A stretch of DNA of 64,000 bases from Actinocatenispora sp963815125 (lineage in GTDB: Bacteria > Actinomycetota > Actinomycetes > Mycobacteriales > Micromonosporaceae): contig CAWFFM010000013.1 in assembly GCA_963815125.1 (NCBI GenBank), positions 31,672 through 95,671 of the forward strand, written 5' to 3'. The notes beneath the pieces are model-generated. The model was given only the letters and a program-made list of their open reading frames with translations, had not been told where the DNA came from and did not search any database. Below, piece by piece: positions 1 through 9,196 of the stretch (position 1 is the stretch's first letter; each line of letters opens with the position of its first letter). The translations under genes were made by a program, and so were the position numbers.

Positions 1-132
1 CACAGGCAACCACAGCGCAGCATCGGCATGACAGAGGGTGAGAGCACGATGGCCGCTGGGCCCCCCAGCTCGCGACGCGGGACCCGATTGAGCACACTGG
101 AGCGGTTGACTCCCGGAGGACTCGCGTCGTGA
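1..132 (+). CDS. Possible 3' end of an upstream gene (partial)
   Basis: Frame 1 is open from the window edge to a TGA at 130-132 and overlaps the GTG of the kinase gene (GTGA at 129-132), the usual arrangement of coupled actinobacterial genes. An internal ATG at 28 would give a 34-residue peptide. Nothing in the short sequence, which is Ser/Arg/Gly-rich, is recognisable. It may be the C-terminus of a gene to the left or chance open frame. Confidence 0.3.
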   Translation, partial: HRQPQRSIGMTEGESTMAAGPPSSRRGTRLSTLERLTPGGLAS

Positions 133-2045
133 CCAGCCCAACCCCTCCCGGCGGCGCCTCCGCCGGCCAGGCACCCAGCTCCAGCCGGAGCGTGCCAGGC
201 GCTGTCGTCGGCGGCCGGTACACCCTGCGCGACCCGATCGGCTCGGGCGGCATGGGCGCGGTCTGGCGTGCCCACGACGACCTGCTCCGGCGGGACGTCG
301 CGGTCAAGGAGGTGCTGCTCCCACCGGGCATCCCGGCCGACGAGCAGTCCGCGATGTACGAACGCACCTTGCGTGAGGCGCGTGCCGCGGCCGGCCTGTC
401 CCACCCCTCGGTGGTCCGCGTCTACGACGTCATCACCGACAACCAGCGGCCCTGGATCGTCATGGAGCTGCTCCAGGCGCGCAGCGTGGCGGACATGATC
501 ACCCAGGACGGCACCCTGCCGCCCCGGGCGATCGCCAAGATCGGCCTGTCCGTACTGGGCGCACTGGAGGCCGCGCACTCGGCCGGCGTACTGCACCGCG
601 ACGTCAAACCGGCGAACGTACTGATCTGCTCGGACGGCCGGTGCGTACTCACCGACTTCGGCGTGGCCCGGATCATGACCGACAACGCCGCGCTCACCTC
701 CCCCGGCATGGTGCTGGGATCCCCGCAGTACATCTCCCCGGAACGGGCCATGGGCGCCGAGTTCGGCCCGCCCAGCGACCTGTTCTCGCTCGGTGTCACG
801 CTCTACACCGCCGCCGAGGGCAAGCCGCCGTTCGACCGCGGTGATCCCCTCGCCACCATGCACGCGGTGGTCTACGAGGACCCGGAACCGCCACGCCGCG
901 CCGGACCGCTGACGCCCGTGCTGCTCGGTCTGCTGGCCAAGGAACCGAAGCAGCGTTGGGATGTCGGGCGCACCCGTGCGGAGCTGCGCGCGGTGTTGTC
1001 CGGACCGTTGAACTCGCAGGGATCTGCGGGCACCGGCCCGACCGGCTTCCCGACCGGCGGGCCGTCCGGCGGCACACCCATGTCCGGTCCACCAATGTCC
1101 GGTCCACCAGGGTCCGGTCCACCAATGTCCGGGCAGCCCATGTCCGGACAGCCCATGTCGGGGCAGCCCATGTCCGGGCCGCCGATGTCGGGGCAGCCCA
1201 TGTCCCACATGTCCGGTCCACCGACCTCCGGGCCGCCGATGTCCGGACAGCCCATGTCGGGGCCGCCGGTGTCCGGGCCGCCGATGTCGGGGCAATCGAC
1301 CGGGGCGGGCGGCCCGTACCAGCCCGGCAGGTCCAGTGTGCTGCGCGGCACCGCGCAGGTGTCCAGTCAACCGGCCGATCAGCACTACGGCTCCGACTAC
1401 GGGCCGCCGCCGGAGTACACCGCGGGCTACGGCTCGACCGGGCATCCCTCCCGACGCCACCGGTTCGGCCCCTGGCTGGTGGCCGCCGGTGCGGCCGCAG
1501 TCGCCATCCTGCTGGTGATCATCGCCATCGGGGCCGGCAGCGGATGGTTCAGCGACTCACCCGGAGACACCCGGACCACCCCGACCGGCGCGGAGAATCC
1601 GGGCAACCTCAAGTCCTTCCACGACACCCAGAACGGCTTCACCGCCTCGGTGCCGAAGGACTGGACCCGAGATACCGGCTCCTCGGACCGGCAGTACGAC
1701 GATCCGGGCGACCGGACCGCCTGGATCCGGTTCAGTCACCGGAGGATCGCCTCCAGCGCGGCCGGATTCCTGCGCGGCTCCGGGCACGGCCTGCGCGGCA
1801 GCCGGGACTACCGCGACTACCAGCAGATCGCGCTGCGTACCAACGTGTCCATGGCCGGGCAGGACGCCGCCGAACTGGAGTACCGGCTCACTACCGCGAG
1901 GACCGGGCAGGTACGGCACGCCCTCTGGCGGGTCATCGTCGTCAACGGCAGGTCGTACGAGGTCTACATGTCGGTTCCGGAGAAGTTGTTCAGCAAGGAG
2001 AAGCCGGTCTTCGAGCAGGCGGTGAAGTCCTACAAGCTCGACTGA
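129..2045 (+). CDS. Membrane-anchored serine/threonine protein kinase
   Basis: A Hanks-type kinase domain fills roughly residues 28-290: glycine loop GSGGMGAVW, lysine in VAVKEV, catalytic HRDVKPAN and magnesium-binding TDFGVAR. A low-complexity linker of MSGPP/MSGQP pentapeptides follows (about residues 318-390), then one membrane segment (about 443-470) and an extracellular C-terminal domain of about 150 residues without PASTA repeats. Topology is therefore cytoplasmic kinase, outside sensor. The GTG start follows GGAGGA by 9 bases. It presumably phosphorylates cytoplasmic targets in response to an envelope signal; neither signal nor substrate can be read from sequence. Confidence 0.95.
   Translation: MTSPTPPGGASAGQAPSSSRSVPGAVVGGRYTLRDPIGSGGMGAVWRAHDDLLRRDVAVKEVLLPPGIPADEQSAMYERTLREARAAAGLSHPSVVRVYDVITDNQRPWIVMELLQARSVADMITQDGTLPPRAIAKIGLSVLGALEAAHSAGVLHRDVKPANVLICSDGRCVLTDFGVARIMTDNAALTSPGMVLGSPQYISPERAMGAEFGPPSDLFSLGVTLYTAAEGKPPFDRGDPLATMHAVVYEDPEPPRRAGPLTPVLLGLLAKEPKQRWDVGRTRAELRAVLSGPLNSQGSAGTGPTGFPTGGPSGGTPMSGPPMSGPPGSGPPMSGQPMSGQPMSGQPMSGPPMSGQPMSHMSGPPTSGPPMSGQPMSGPPVSGPPMSGQSTGAGGPYQPGRSSVLRGTAQVSSQPADQHYGSDYGPPPEYTAGYGSTGHPSRRHRFGPWLVAAGAAAVAILLVIIAIGAGSGWFSDSPGDTRTTPTGAENPGNLKSFHDTQNGFTASVPKDWTRDTGSSDRQYDDPGDRTAWIRFSHRRIASSAAGFLRGSGHGLRGSRDYRDYQQIALRTNVSMAGQDAAELEYRLTTARTGQVRHALWRVIVVNGRSYEVYMSVPEKLFSKEKPVFEQAVKSYKLD
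1080..1298 (+). repeat. 15-bp in-frame tandem repeat (MSGPP/MSGQP)
   Basis: About fifteen copies of a 15-bp unit (ATGTCCGGNCCNCCN type) encode MSG(P/Q)P pentapeptides in the juxtamembrane linker of the kinase, with one shortened unit (MSH). Such repeats can change copy number by slippage without breaking the frame. Confidence 0.85.
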
Positions 2046-2088
2046 CCGGCGCGGCGCCGGGGCGGGGAGGGTGAGGCAGGATGGTGCG

Positions 2089-3777
2089 GTGACCGCCGAG
2101 ACCACCACCCCGCTGCCGGTTCTTCGCAGCCGGGCCGAGAACTGGCTCGCCGACGACCCCGATCCGGTGGACCGGGACGAGTTGCGGGCCGTCCTGGACG
2201 CGCTGCCGGGCAGCGCCGACGACCTGGCCGACCGGTTCGCCGGGCCGCTCACGTTCGGTACCGCGGGGCTGCGCGGGCCGCTGCGGGCCGGGCCGAACGG
2301 GATGAACCGCGCCGTGGTCCGGGCCGCCGCCGCCGGCCTGGTCCGCTGGCTGGCCGGGCAGGGCGCGGACGGCCCGCTGGTCATCGGGTACGACGCCCGG
2401 CACCGCTCGGCCGACTTCGCCGCCGAGACCGCCCGGGTCGCCACCGGCGCCGGCCGACGGGCGCTGCTGCTGCCCGGTCCGCTGCCCACCCCGGTGCTCG
2501 CCTACGCGGTACGAGCGCTGGACGCCGCCGCCGGCGTGATGGTGACCGCCAGCCACAATCCGCCCCGGGACAACGGTTACAAGGTCTACCTCGGTGCCCA
2601 GCTCGGCGGCCCGCTCGGTGCCGGTGCGCAGATCGTGTCGCCCGCGGACACCGGCATCGAGGCGGAGATCCGGTCGGTCGGGCCGTTGTCCTCGGTACCG
2701 CTCGGCCCGGACGGCGACATTCTGGATGACACGGTGCTGGACGACTACCTGGCCGGTGCGGTCCGGGTGGTCCGGCCGGACGGCCCGCGCCAGCTCGCCG
2801 TCGCGTACACCCCGCTGCACGGGGTGGGCGGCCGGGTGCTCGCCGAGGCGTTCCGACTGGCCGGGTTCGCGGCGCCGGCCGCGGTGGCCGAGCAGGCCGA
2901 ACCGGACCCGGACTTCCCCACGGTGGCCTTCCCGAACCCCGAGGAGCCGGGCGCCATCGACCTGGCCGTGGCGCTGGGCGCCAGCCAGCGTGCCGACCTG
3001 GTGATCGCCAACGACCCGGACGCCGACCGCTGTGCGGTCGCGGTACCCGATCCGGCTCTGGGCGTGCCGGCCGACCAGTCCGCCGGGTGGCGGATGCTGC
3101 GCGGCGACGAGGTCGGCGTACTGCTCGCCGATCATCTGATGCGCCGCGGCGTACGCGGCCTGTACGCCACCACCATCGTGTCCAGCACCCTGCTGCGCGC
3201 GTTGGCCGCCGCCCGCGGGGTGCGCTACGCGGAGACGCTGACCGGGTTCAAGTGGATCGTCCGGGCCGACGACGGTGCCGCCGACGCCGGCCCCGCCCTG
3301 GTCTTCGGCTACGAGGAGGCACTGGGCTACGCGGTCGCGCCAGATCTGGTACGCGACAAGGACGGCATCACCGCCGCGCTGCTGGTCGCCGAACTGGCCG
3401 CGGAGCTGCGCGCCGAAGGCCGTACGCTGACCGACCGGTTGGCCGAACTGGCCGCCGAGTTCGGCCGCTACGGCACCGACCAGCTCTCCGTACGGGTCAC
3501 CGACCTCACACAGATCGGTGCACTGATGGCCCGGCTGCGGTCGGCACCGCCGGAGACCCTGCTGGACCGCCCGGTCACGGTGACCGACCGGCTGCCCGAC
3601 GCCGATGTGGTGACGTTGAGCGCGGAGGGGCTGCGGGTGGTGGTGCGCCCGTCCGGCACCGAGCCGAAACTCAAGGCGTACCTGGAGGTCTGCGTGGCGG
3701 CGGACACCGACCCGCGCAGCTCGCTGATGGCGGTCCGGGCGGACGTCGCCGCCGCGCTGGGCGTACCACCGAGCTGA
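2089..3777 (+). CDS. Phosphohexomutase (phosphoglucomutase/phosphomannomutase family)
   Basis: An alpha-D-phosphohexomutase of about 562 residues that interconverts hexose 1- and 6-phosphates. The phosphoserine loop is TASHNPPRDNGYKVY, the magnesium loop is NDPDADRC, the sugar-binding loop lies around GFKWIV, and the C-terminal phosphate-binding motif is RPSGTEPKLKAY, so all four domains are present. Length fits the long PGM2/PgcA-like subgroup. An in-frame GTG at 2071 is possible, but GGGGAGG abuts it with no spacing, so I prefer the GTG at 2089. The gene lies 43 bp after the kinase and converges on upp. Confidence 0.92.
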   Translation: MTAETTTPLPVLRSRAENWLADDPDPVDRDELRAVLDALPGSADDLADRFAGPLTFGTAGLRGPLRAGPNGMNRAVVRAAAAGLVRWLAGQGADGPLVIGYDARHRSADFAAETARVATGAGRRALLLPGPLPTPVLAYAVRALDAAAGVMVTASHNPPRDNGYKVYLGAQLGGPLGAGAQIVSPADTGIEAEIRSVGPLSSVPLGPDGDILDDTVLDDYLAGAVRVVRPDGPRQLAVAYTPLHGVGGRVLAEAFRLAGFAAPAAVAEQAEPDPDFPTVAFPNPEEPGAIDLAVALGASQRADLVIANDPDADRCAVAVPDPALGVPADQSAGWRMLRGDEVGVLLADHLMRRGVRGLYATTIVSSTLLRALAAARGVRYAETLTGFKWIVRADDGAADAGPALVFGYEEALGYAVAPDLVRDKDGITAALLVAELAAELRAEGRTLTDRLAELAAEFGRYGTDQLSVRVTDLTQIGALMARLRSAPPETLLDRPVTVTDRLPDADVVTLSAEGLRVVVRPSGTEPKLKAYLEVCVAADTDPRSSLMAVRADVAAALGVPPS

Positions 3778-3798
3778 CCCGGACCGGACCGGACCGCG

Positions 3799-3824
3799 CC
3801 GGTATCCGGCCGGCCGGATACCGG
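3799..3824. terminator. Bidirectional hairpin between mutase gene and upp
   Basis: CCGGTATCCGG and CCGGATACCGG form a perfect 11-bp stem with a 4-nt loop between two convergent stop codons. No T-run follows, as is common in GC-rich actinobacteria. Confidence 0.6.
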
Positions 3825-3845
3825 ACCGTCAGGACCGCGGCGCCC

Positions 3846-4484
3846 TCAGAACCGGGGCATGCCACCGAACTGGCGGTCCCCGGCGTCGCCGAGCCCGGGA
3901 ACGATGAACGCGCTGTCGTTGAGCTGGTCGTCGATGGAAGCGGTGACCAGCCGCAGGCCCAGCCCTGAGTCCCGGAGCCGGTCCACGCCCTCCGGCGCGG
4001 CCAGTACGCAGACCACGGTGATGTCCGGGCAGCCGCGCTCCGCGATGACCCGGCAGCAGTGCTCCAGCGAGCCACCGGTGGCCACCATCGGGTCCAGCAC
4101 GATGACCGGCCGACCGGTGAGGTCGGCGGGCAGTGACTCCAGGTAGGCGCGGGGCTGGAAGGTCTTCTCGTCGCGGGCCAACCCGACGAACCCCATCGAC
4201 GACTCGGGCAGCAGACCGAGCGCGGCCTCGGCCATGCCCAGCCCGGCCCGCAGCACCGGGACCAGCAGCGGCGGGGTGGCCACCCGTACACCTTGGGTCT
4301 GCGCGACGGGGGTGTCGACGGCGAACCGTTCCACCGGCAGCCGCCTGGTCGCCTCATAGACCAGCATCGTGGTCAGCTCACGCAACGCCGCCCGGAACGT
4401 GCCCGGTTCGGTCCTCGCATCCCGCATCACGGTGAGTCGGGCGCCGGCCAGGGGGTGATCAACCACGGTGATGTCCACCGCCAC
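3846..4484 (-). CDS. upp: Uracil phosphoribosyltransferase
   Basis: Salvage enzyme making UMP from uracil and PRPP. At 212 residues it matches the family length. The PRPP-binding loop VIVLDPMVATGGS and the preceding VPVLRAGLGMAEA segment are intact, and the C-terminal uracil-binding region IVPGLGDAGDRQFG is present. The start is GTG at 4484. It is divergent from deoC (149 bp apart), so two nucleoside-salvage genes share one promoter region. Confidence 0.97.
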   Translation of the reverse strand: MAVDITVVDHPLAGARLTVMRDARTEPGTFRAALRELTTMLVYEATRRLPVERFAVDTPVAQTQGVRVATPPLLVPVLRAGLGMAEAALGLLPESSMGFVGLARDEKTFQPRAYLESLPADLTGRPVIVLDPMVATGGSLEHCCRVIAERGCPDITVVCVLAAPEGVDRLRDSGLGLRLVTASIDDQLNDSAFIVPGLGDAGDRQFGGMPRF

Positions 4485-4633
4485 AACCTAACCTGTCCTG
4501 GGCCGATACCCGTCCGCCGCCCGTACGCTGCGGCCCGGCGCGCGCCGCTGGTCGTACGGCCCGGTCCGCGGACCGACCGGGCGGCGGGTGCGGGCCCCGC
4601 GACGCGCCCGGGCGGAGCCGTAGACTCGGCCGC

Positions 4634-5599
4634 ATGACGGCAACAGCGCCAGTGGACCGCACCAGGGAACTCGTCCGCGAGGTGGCGGGTTCGCAGGGTG
4701 CGCTGCGGACCTTTCTGCACGGACTGCCCGGCGTCGACCAGGTCGGCGCGGAGCAACGGGCCGCGATGCTGGCCAGCCGGTCCATCAAGACCACGGCCAA
4801 GAAGTGGGCACTCGACCTCGCGGTTCGGATGGTCGACCTGACCACGCTGGAGGGCGCGGACACGCCCGGGAAGGTGCGCGCCCTGTGCGCGAAGGCACGC
4901 CGGCCAGACCCCGCCGACCCGGACTGTCCGTCGGTCGCGGCGATCTGCGTCTACCCGAGCCTGGTACCCACCGCGGTCGCCGAACTGCAGGGCTCCGGGG
5001 TGCACGTGGCGAGCGTGGCGACGGCCTTCCCGTCCGGTCAGCTGCCCCTGTCGGTCAAGCTCGACGACGTACGGGCCGCGGTGGCCGCCGGCGCCGACGA
5101 GATCGACATGGTGATCGACCGCGGCGCGTTCCTGTCCGGCCGATACAGCGAGGTCTTCGACCAGATCGTGGCCGTCAAGCAGGCCTGCGGTCCGGCCCAC
5201 CTGAAGGTCATCCTGGAGACCGGCGAGCTGGCCACCTACGACAACGTACGGCGGGCCTCCTGGCTGGCGATGCTGGCCGGCGGCGACTTCATCAAGACCT
5301 CCACCGGTAAGGTGGCGCCGGCCGCGACCCTGCCGGTGACCCTGGTGATGCTGGAGGCGGTCCGCGACTTCCAGGAACTGACCGGCCGGCAGATCGGGGT
5401 CAAGCCGGCCGGCGGGATCCGCACCGCGAAGGACGCGATCCGCTACCTGGTGCTGATCAACGAGACGGCCGGGGAGGCCTGGCTCGACCCGGACCGGTTC
5501 CGGTTCGGCGCCTCGTCCCTGCTCAACGACCTGCTGATGCAGCGGACCAAGATGGCCACCGGCCGCTACTCCGGGCCGAACTACTTCACCCTCGACTGA
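4634..5599 (+). CDS. deoC: Deoxyribose-phosphate aldolase
   Basis: Class I aldolase splitting 2-deoxyribose 5-phosphate into glyceraldehyde 3-phosphate and acetaldehyde. The Schiff-base lysine lies in FIKTSTGK and the second catalytic lysine in GVKPAGGI; DEIDMVID and LKVILETGEL are also family motifs. At 321 residues it is the long actinobacterial form. TAGACT at 4621-4626 ends 7 bases before the ATG and no Shine-Dalgarno is visible, so the mRNA may be leaderless. The acetaldehyde could feed the aldehyde dehydrogenase genes just downstream (inference). Confidence 0.96.
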   Translation: MTATAPVDRTRELVREVAGSQGALRTFLHGLPGVDQVGAEQRAAMLASRSIKTTAKKWALDLAVRMVDLTTLEGADTPGKVRALCAKARRPDPADPDCPSVAAICVYPSLVPTAVAELQGSGVHVASVATAFPSGQLPLSVKLDDVRAAVAAGADEIDMVIDRGAFLSGRYSEVFDQIVAVKQACGPAHLKVILETGELATYDNVRRASWLAMLAGGDFIKTSTGKVAPAATLPVTLVMLEAVRDFQELTGRQIGVKPAGGIRTAKDAIRYLVLINETAGEAWLDPDRFRFGASSLLNDLLMQRTKMATGRYSGPNYFTLD

Positions 5600-5624
5600 C
5601 GCGTCGACCAAGGAGAAGCTGAGC

Positions 5625-5693
5625 ATGATCACCGTCCGAGCCGCTGACACCGCAGCGGCACCCGACCAGGCTGGGCAGGTGACGGCACGATGA
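5625..5693 (+). CDS. 22-codon leader-like ORF coupled to aldehyde dehydrogenase
   Basis: ATG at 5625 follows AAGGAGAA by a good distance and reads MITVRAADTAAAPDQAGQVT-AR before a TGA that overlaps the ATG of the next gene (ATGA, 5690-5693). The dehydrogenase itself has no strong ribosome site, so translation of this ORF probably delivers ribosomes to it. It may be only a coupling device and not a functional peptide. Confidence 0.45.
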   Translation: MITVRAADTAAAPDQAGQVTAR

Positions 5694-7123
5694 CGGCCTT
5701 CGAGTACGCACCGGCGCCCGAGTCACGCGCCATCGTGGACATCCGGTCGGAGTACGGCCTGTTCATCGACGGGGAGTTCACCGACTCGGTGGACGGCACG
5801 CCGATGAAGACGGTCGACCCGGCCAGTGAGCAGGTACTGGCCGAGGTCGCCTGCGCCGGCACCGCGGACGTGGACCGCGCGGTGGCCGCCGCGCGACGCG
5901 CGTACGAGCAGGTGTGGGGCCCGATGCCGGGCGCGGAACGGTCCAAGTACCTGTACCGCATCGCCCGGCTGATCCAGGAGCGGTCCCGCGAGCTGGCGGT
6001 GCTGGAGTCGATCGACAACGGCAAGCCGATCCGGGAGTCCCGCGACGTGGACATCCCGCTGGTCGCGGCGCACTTCTTCTACTACGCCGGCTGGGCCGAC
6101 AAGCTCGGCCACGCCGGGTTCGGCGCCGACCCGCGTCCGCTGGGTGTGGCCGGACAGGTCATCCCGTGGAACTTCCCGCTGCTGATGCTGGCCTGGAAGA
6201 TCGCGCCCGCGCTGGCCGCCGGCAACACCGTCGTACTCAAGCCCGCCGAGACCACCCCGCTGACCGCGCTGGTGTTCGCGGAGATCTGCCAGCAGGCCGA
6301 GCTGCCCGCCGGCGTGGTCAACATCGTCACCGGTGCCGGTGACACCGGCCGTGCACTGGTCGAGCACTGCGACATCGACAAGGTGGCGTTCACCGGCTCG
6401 ACCGAGGTGGGTCGGCAGATCGCGAAGTCGATCGCCGGCACCCGCAAGCGGCTCACCCTGGAACTGGGCGGCAAGGCCGCCAACGTGGTGTTCGAGGACG
6501 CCGCCCTGGACCAGGCGGTCGAGGGCATCGTCAACGGCATCTTCTTCAACCAGGGACATGTGTGCTGCGCCGGTTCCCGGCTGCTGGTGCAGGAGTCGGT
6601 GGCCGAGGAGGTGCTGGCCCGGTTGAAGCGGCGGATGGCCCTGCTGCGGATCGGTGACCCACTGGACAAGAACACCGACGTGGGCGCGATCAACTCGGCC
6701 GAGCAACTGGACCGGATCCGTACCCTGTCGCGGATCGGTGACGAGGAGGGCGCGGACCGCTGGACCGCACCGTGTTCGTTGCCCGACCGTGGTTACTGGT
6801 TCGCGCCGACCCTGTTCACCGGGGTGTCCCAGGCGCACCGGATCGCCCGCGAGGAGATCTTCGGACCGGTGCTGTCCGTACTGACGTTCCGTACCCCGGC
6901 GGAGGCGGTCGAGAAGGCCAACAACACGCCGTACGGTCTGTCCGCCGGTATCTGGACCGAGAAGGGTTCCCGGATCCTGTGGATGGCCGACCAACTGCGG
7001 GCCGGTGTCATCTGGGCCAACACGTTCAACAAGTTCGACCCGACCAGCCCGTTCGGGGGCTACCAGGAGTCCGGCTACGGCCGTGAAGGCGGCCGTCACG
7101 GTTTGGAGGCCTACCTTGCCTGA
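5690..7123 (+). CDS. Aldehyde dehydrogenase, catalytically complete
   Basis: NAD(P)-dependent aldehyde dehydrogenase of 477 residues, the normal length. The oxyanion asparagine is in VIPWNFPLLM, the NAD-binding FTGSTEVGR is intact, the general-base glutamate lies in LELGGKAANVVFED and the nucleophile in NQGHVCCAGSRL. The C-terminal NTFNKFDPTSPFGG segment is typical. It probably oxidises small aldehydes, possibly acetaldehyde from deoC (inference). Its end overlaps the next dehydrogenase-like gene by 8 bp, so the two are co-translated and may form a complex. Confidence 0.95.
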   Translation: MTAFEYAPAPESRAIVDIRSEYGLFIDGEFTDSVDGTPMKTVDPASEQVLAEVACAGTADVDRAVAAARRAYEQVWGPMPGAERSKYLYRIARLIQERSRELAVLESIDNGKPIRESRDVDIPLVAAHFFYYAGWADKLGHAGFGADPRPLGVAGQVIPWNFPLLMLAWKIAPALAAGNTVVLKPAETTPLTALVFAEICQQAELPAGVVNIVTGAGDTGRALVEHCDIDKVAFTGSTEVGRQIAKSIAGTRKRLTLELGGKAANVVFEDAALDQAVEGIVNGIFFNQGHVCCAGSRLLVQESVAEEVLARLKRRMALLRIGDPLDKNTDVGAINSAEQLDRIRTLSRIGDEEGADRWTAPCSLPDRGYWFAPTLFTGVSQAHRIAREEIFGPVLSVLTFRTPAEAVEKANNTPYGLSAGIWTEKGSRILWMADQLRAGVIWANTFNKFDPTSPFGGYQESGYGREGGRHGLEAYLA

Positions 7124-8225
7124 GAAGTCAGGCTCCACCCGGTCAGGCGCCGGCACGTCGGCCGCGAAGCGGTCCGGTGCCCGGTCGAAGACCGCCCAGG
7201 CAAAGACCACCCAGGCGAAGACCACCCGGTCGAAGACGGCCCGGTCGAAGACCGCCCCTCCGGAGACGGCACAGTCGGCGGCGCGGCAACAGGGCGACCC
7301 GGCGCCGGCCGGCAGGTCCGCCGTGGGCTCCGGGCCGCACCCGACGAGCGAGAGCGGGCGGGGCCGGATCACCGTGCGCAAGACGTACAAGCTGTTCATC
7401 GGCGGCAAGTTCCCCCGCAGCGAATCGGGCCGCAGCTACCCCGTACACGGCTCGGACGGTGCCTTCCTGGCCAACGCCGCGCTGGCCTCCCGCAAGGACG
7501 TCCGGGACGCCGTACAGGCCGCCCGCAAGGCGTTCGGCGGCTGGGCCGGCGCGACCGCGTACAACCGGGGCCAGATCCTGTACCGGATCGCGGAGATGCT
7601 GGAGGGCCGACGGGACCAGTTCGCCGCGGAGGTCGCCGCGAGCGAGGGCATCTCGGTCGCCGACGCGTTGCCCACGGTGGACGCCGCGATCGACCGCTGG
7701 GTCTGGTACGCCGGCTGGGCCGACAAGATCGCCCAGGTGTGCGGCAACGCCAACCCGGTCGCCGGCCCGTACTTCAACCTGTCCGCGCCGGAACCGACCG
7801 GCGTGGTCGGGGTCGTCGCCCCACCGGACGCCTCGCTGCTCGGCCTGGTGTCGGTGGTGGCGCCGGCGATCGTGGCGGGCAACACCGTCGTCGTACTGGC
7901 CGCCGAAGCGCACCCGCTGCCGGCGATCAGCCTGACCGAGGTGCTGGCCACCTCCGACCTGCCGGGCGGCGTGGTCAACATCCTGACCGGTCGACCCGCG
8001 GAGACCGCGCCGTGGCTGGCCGGACACGCGGACGTCAACGCCATCGACCTGACCGGCGTCGCCGATCCGGACACCGCGGTGGAGTTGGAGAAACTGGCGG
8101 CCGAGAACCTCAAGCGGGTACTCCGGCCGTCGGCGGAACCGGCCGACTGGCATGCCGACCCGGGTCTGTCGCGGATCACCCCGTTCCTGGAGACCAAGAC
8201 CGTCTGGCATCCAAAGGGCCGCTGA
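7116..8225 (+). CDS. Truncated aldehyde dehydrogenase-like protein lacking the catalytic half
   Basis: The start is TTG at 7116, six bases after GGAGG, inside the last codons of the preceding gene. About 90 N-terminal residues are rich in Lys, Thr and Ala with repeats such as AKTTQAKTTRSK. Next come the ALDH N-terminal and cofactor regions (YKLFIGGKFPRSESGR, YAGWADKIAQVCGN, VAPAIVAGNTVVVL), but the protein ends after about 369 residues without the cysteine nucleophile or catalytic Glu motif. It is probably a non-enzymatic partner or scaffold for the active upstream enzyme (inference). The clean end and conserved spacing argue against recent decay. Confidence 0.85.
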   Translation: MPEKSGSTRSGAGTSAAKRSGARSKTAQAKTTQAKTTRSKTARSKTAPPETAQSAARQQGDPAPAGRSAVGSGPHPTSESGRGRITVRKTYKLFIGGKFPRSESGRSYPVHGSDGAFLANAALASRKDVRDAVQAARKAFGGWAGATAYNRGQILYRIAEMLEGRRDQFAAEVAASEGISVADALPTVDAAIDRWVWYAGWADKIAQVCGNANPVAGPYFNLSAPEPTGVVGVVAPPDASLLGLVSVVAPAIVAGNTVVVLAAEAHPLPAISLTEVLATSDLPGGVVNILTGRPAETAPWLAGHADVNAIDLTGVADPDTAVELEKLAAENLKRVLRPSAEPADWHADPGLSRITPFLETKTVWHPKGR

Positions 8226-8284
8226 CCTCGGAGTTCGCCGAAAAACCGGCGGCCGACTTCGCAGCGGCTCGATCTCGTGCCAAT

Positions 8285-9154
8285 ATGTGCAAGGTGGCCC
8301 ACCCCCCGGAGCCTGCATCGCATCTTGCAGTCGACCTCTGCTATCCGGACCCGCCCGACATCAACCCACGGGCACTGACCGTTCGCATCCGGTCAGCGCT
8401 GCCCGGCACGAGGTTGGTGTGGGCCGGCCCGAGCAACCTGCTGCTCAAACACGAGCCGCCCGAACCTGGTGCCAGTCTCCGGCCCGATCCGGCCGACATC
8501 CTCGGTCTGCCGCCGGAGACCTTCGCACTGACCGAGGCCGACCTGGTTGCCCGCCACCCGGTACACGCGGTGCAGTTCAGCGCCGTACAGGGTCGGCAGG
8601 GCCCGGAGCACGATCTCAGCCAGTCGTGGGCCTGGCCGGACGCGGGCGCGACGCTGGAGCGCTGCCGGTACATGATCACCGTGATCCAGTTGATCGGCCG
8701 CGCCCGGCACAACCCGGACCGGGTACAGGCCTTCCGGGCCACCGTGGATGCGACGATCGCGCTGGCCCGCCCGTTGGCGACCTGGTGGCCGGCGAGCCAG
8801 CAGGCACTGCCACCCGGCGCGCTGGTCTCCCACCCGCTCAGCGGCGTGGTCAACGTACGGATGTTCCGCTCGGTGCACGATTCGCGGGTGACGGTGACCG
8901 ACACGCTGGGACTGCACGCCATGGGCCTGCCCGACCTGCAGTGCCAGTCCCAGGGACTCAACACCGACCAGCTCGCCGAACTGCTGTTCGAACTTGCCGA
9001 GTACGTGTTCAAGCACGGTGACGTGCTGCGGCCGGGCAGCCCGGTACCGGGGCTGACGGCGGACCAGCAGTTCCTGCCGAGTCCACGGCAATCCCTCGTA
9101 CCGCCGCTGCGTCCGGTGATAGATCTGGACCCGGGACGGCCGTACGCCGGATAG
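8285..9154 (+). CDS. Conserved hypothetical protein, possibly DUF4261-like
   Basis: A soluble protein of 289 residues with no signal peptide or membrane segment. The C-terminal part (DTLGLHAMGLPDLQCQSQGL, then ELAEYVFKHGDVL) resembles what I recall of DUF4261 proteins, whose function is unknown; this assignment is tentative. The chosen ATG at 8285 lacks a clear ribosome site and a GTG nine bases later is an alternative. It begins 60 bp after the truncated dehydrogenase on the same strand. Confidence 0.7.
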   Translation: MCKVAHPPEPASHLAVDLCYPDPPDINPRALTVRIRSALPGTRLVWAGPSNLLLKHEPPEPGASLRPDPADILGLPPETFALTEADLVARHPVHAVQFSAVQGRQGPEHDLSQSWAWPDAGATLERCRYMITVIQLIGRARHNPDRVQAFRATVDATIALARPLATWWPASQQALPPGALVSHPLSGVVNVRMFRSVHDSRVTVTDTLGLHAMGLPDLQCQSQGLNTDQLAELLFELAEYVFKHGDVLRPGSPVPGLTADQQFLPSPRQSLVPPLRPVIDLDPGRPYAG

Positions 9155-9196
9155 CGGCCGGTGTGTCCGGGCAGACGCCAGGTACTGTCAGCAGCC

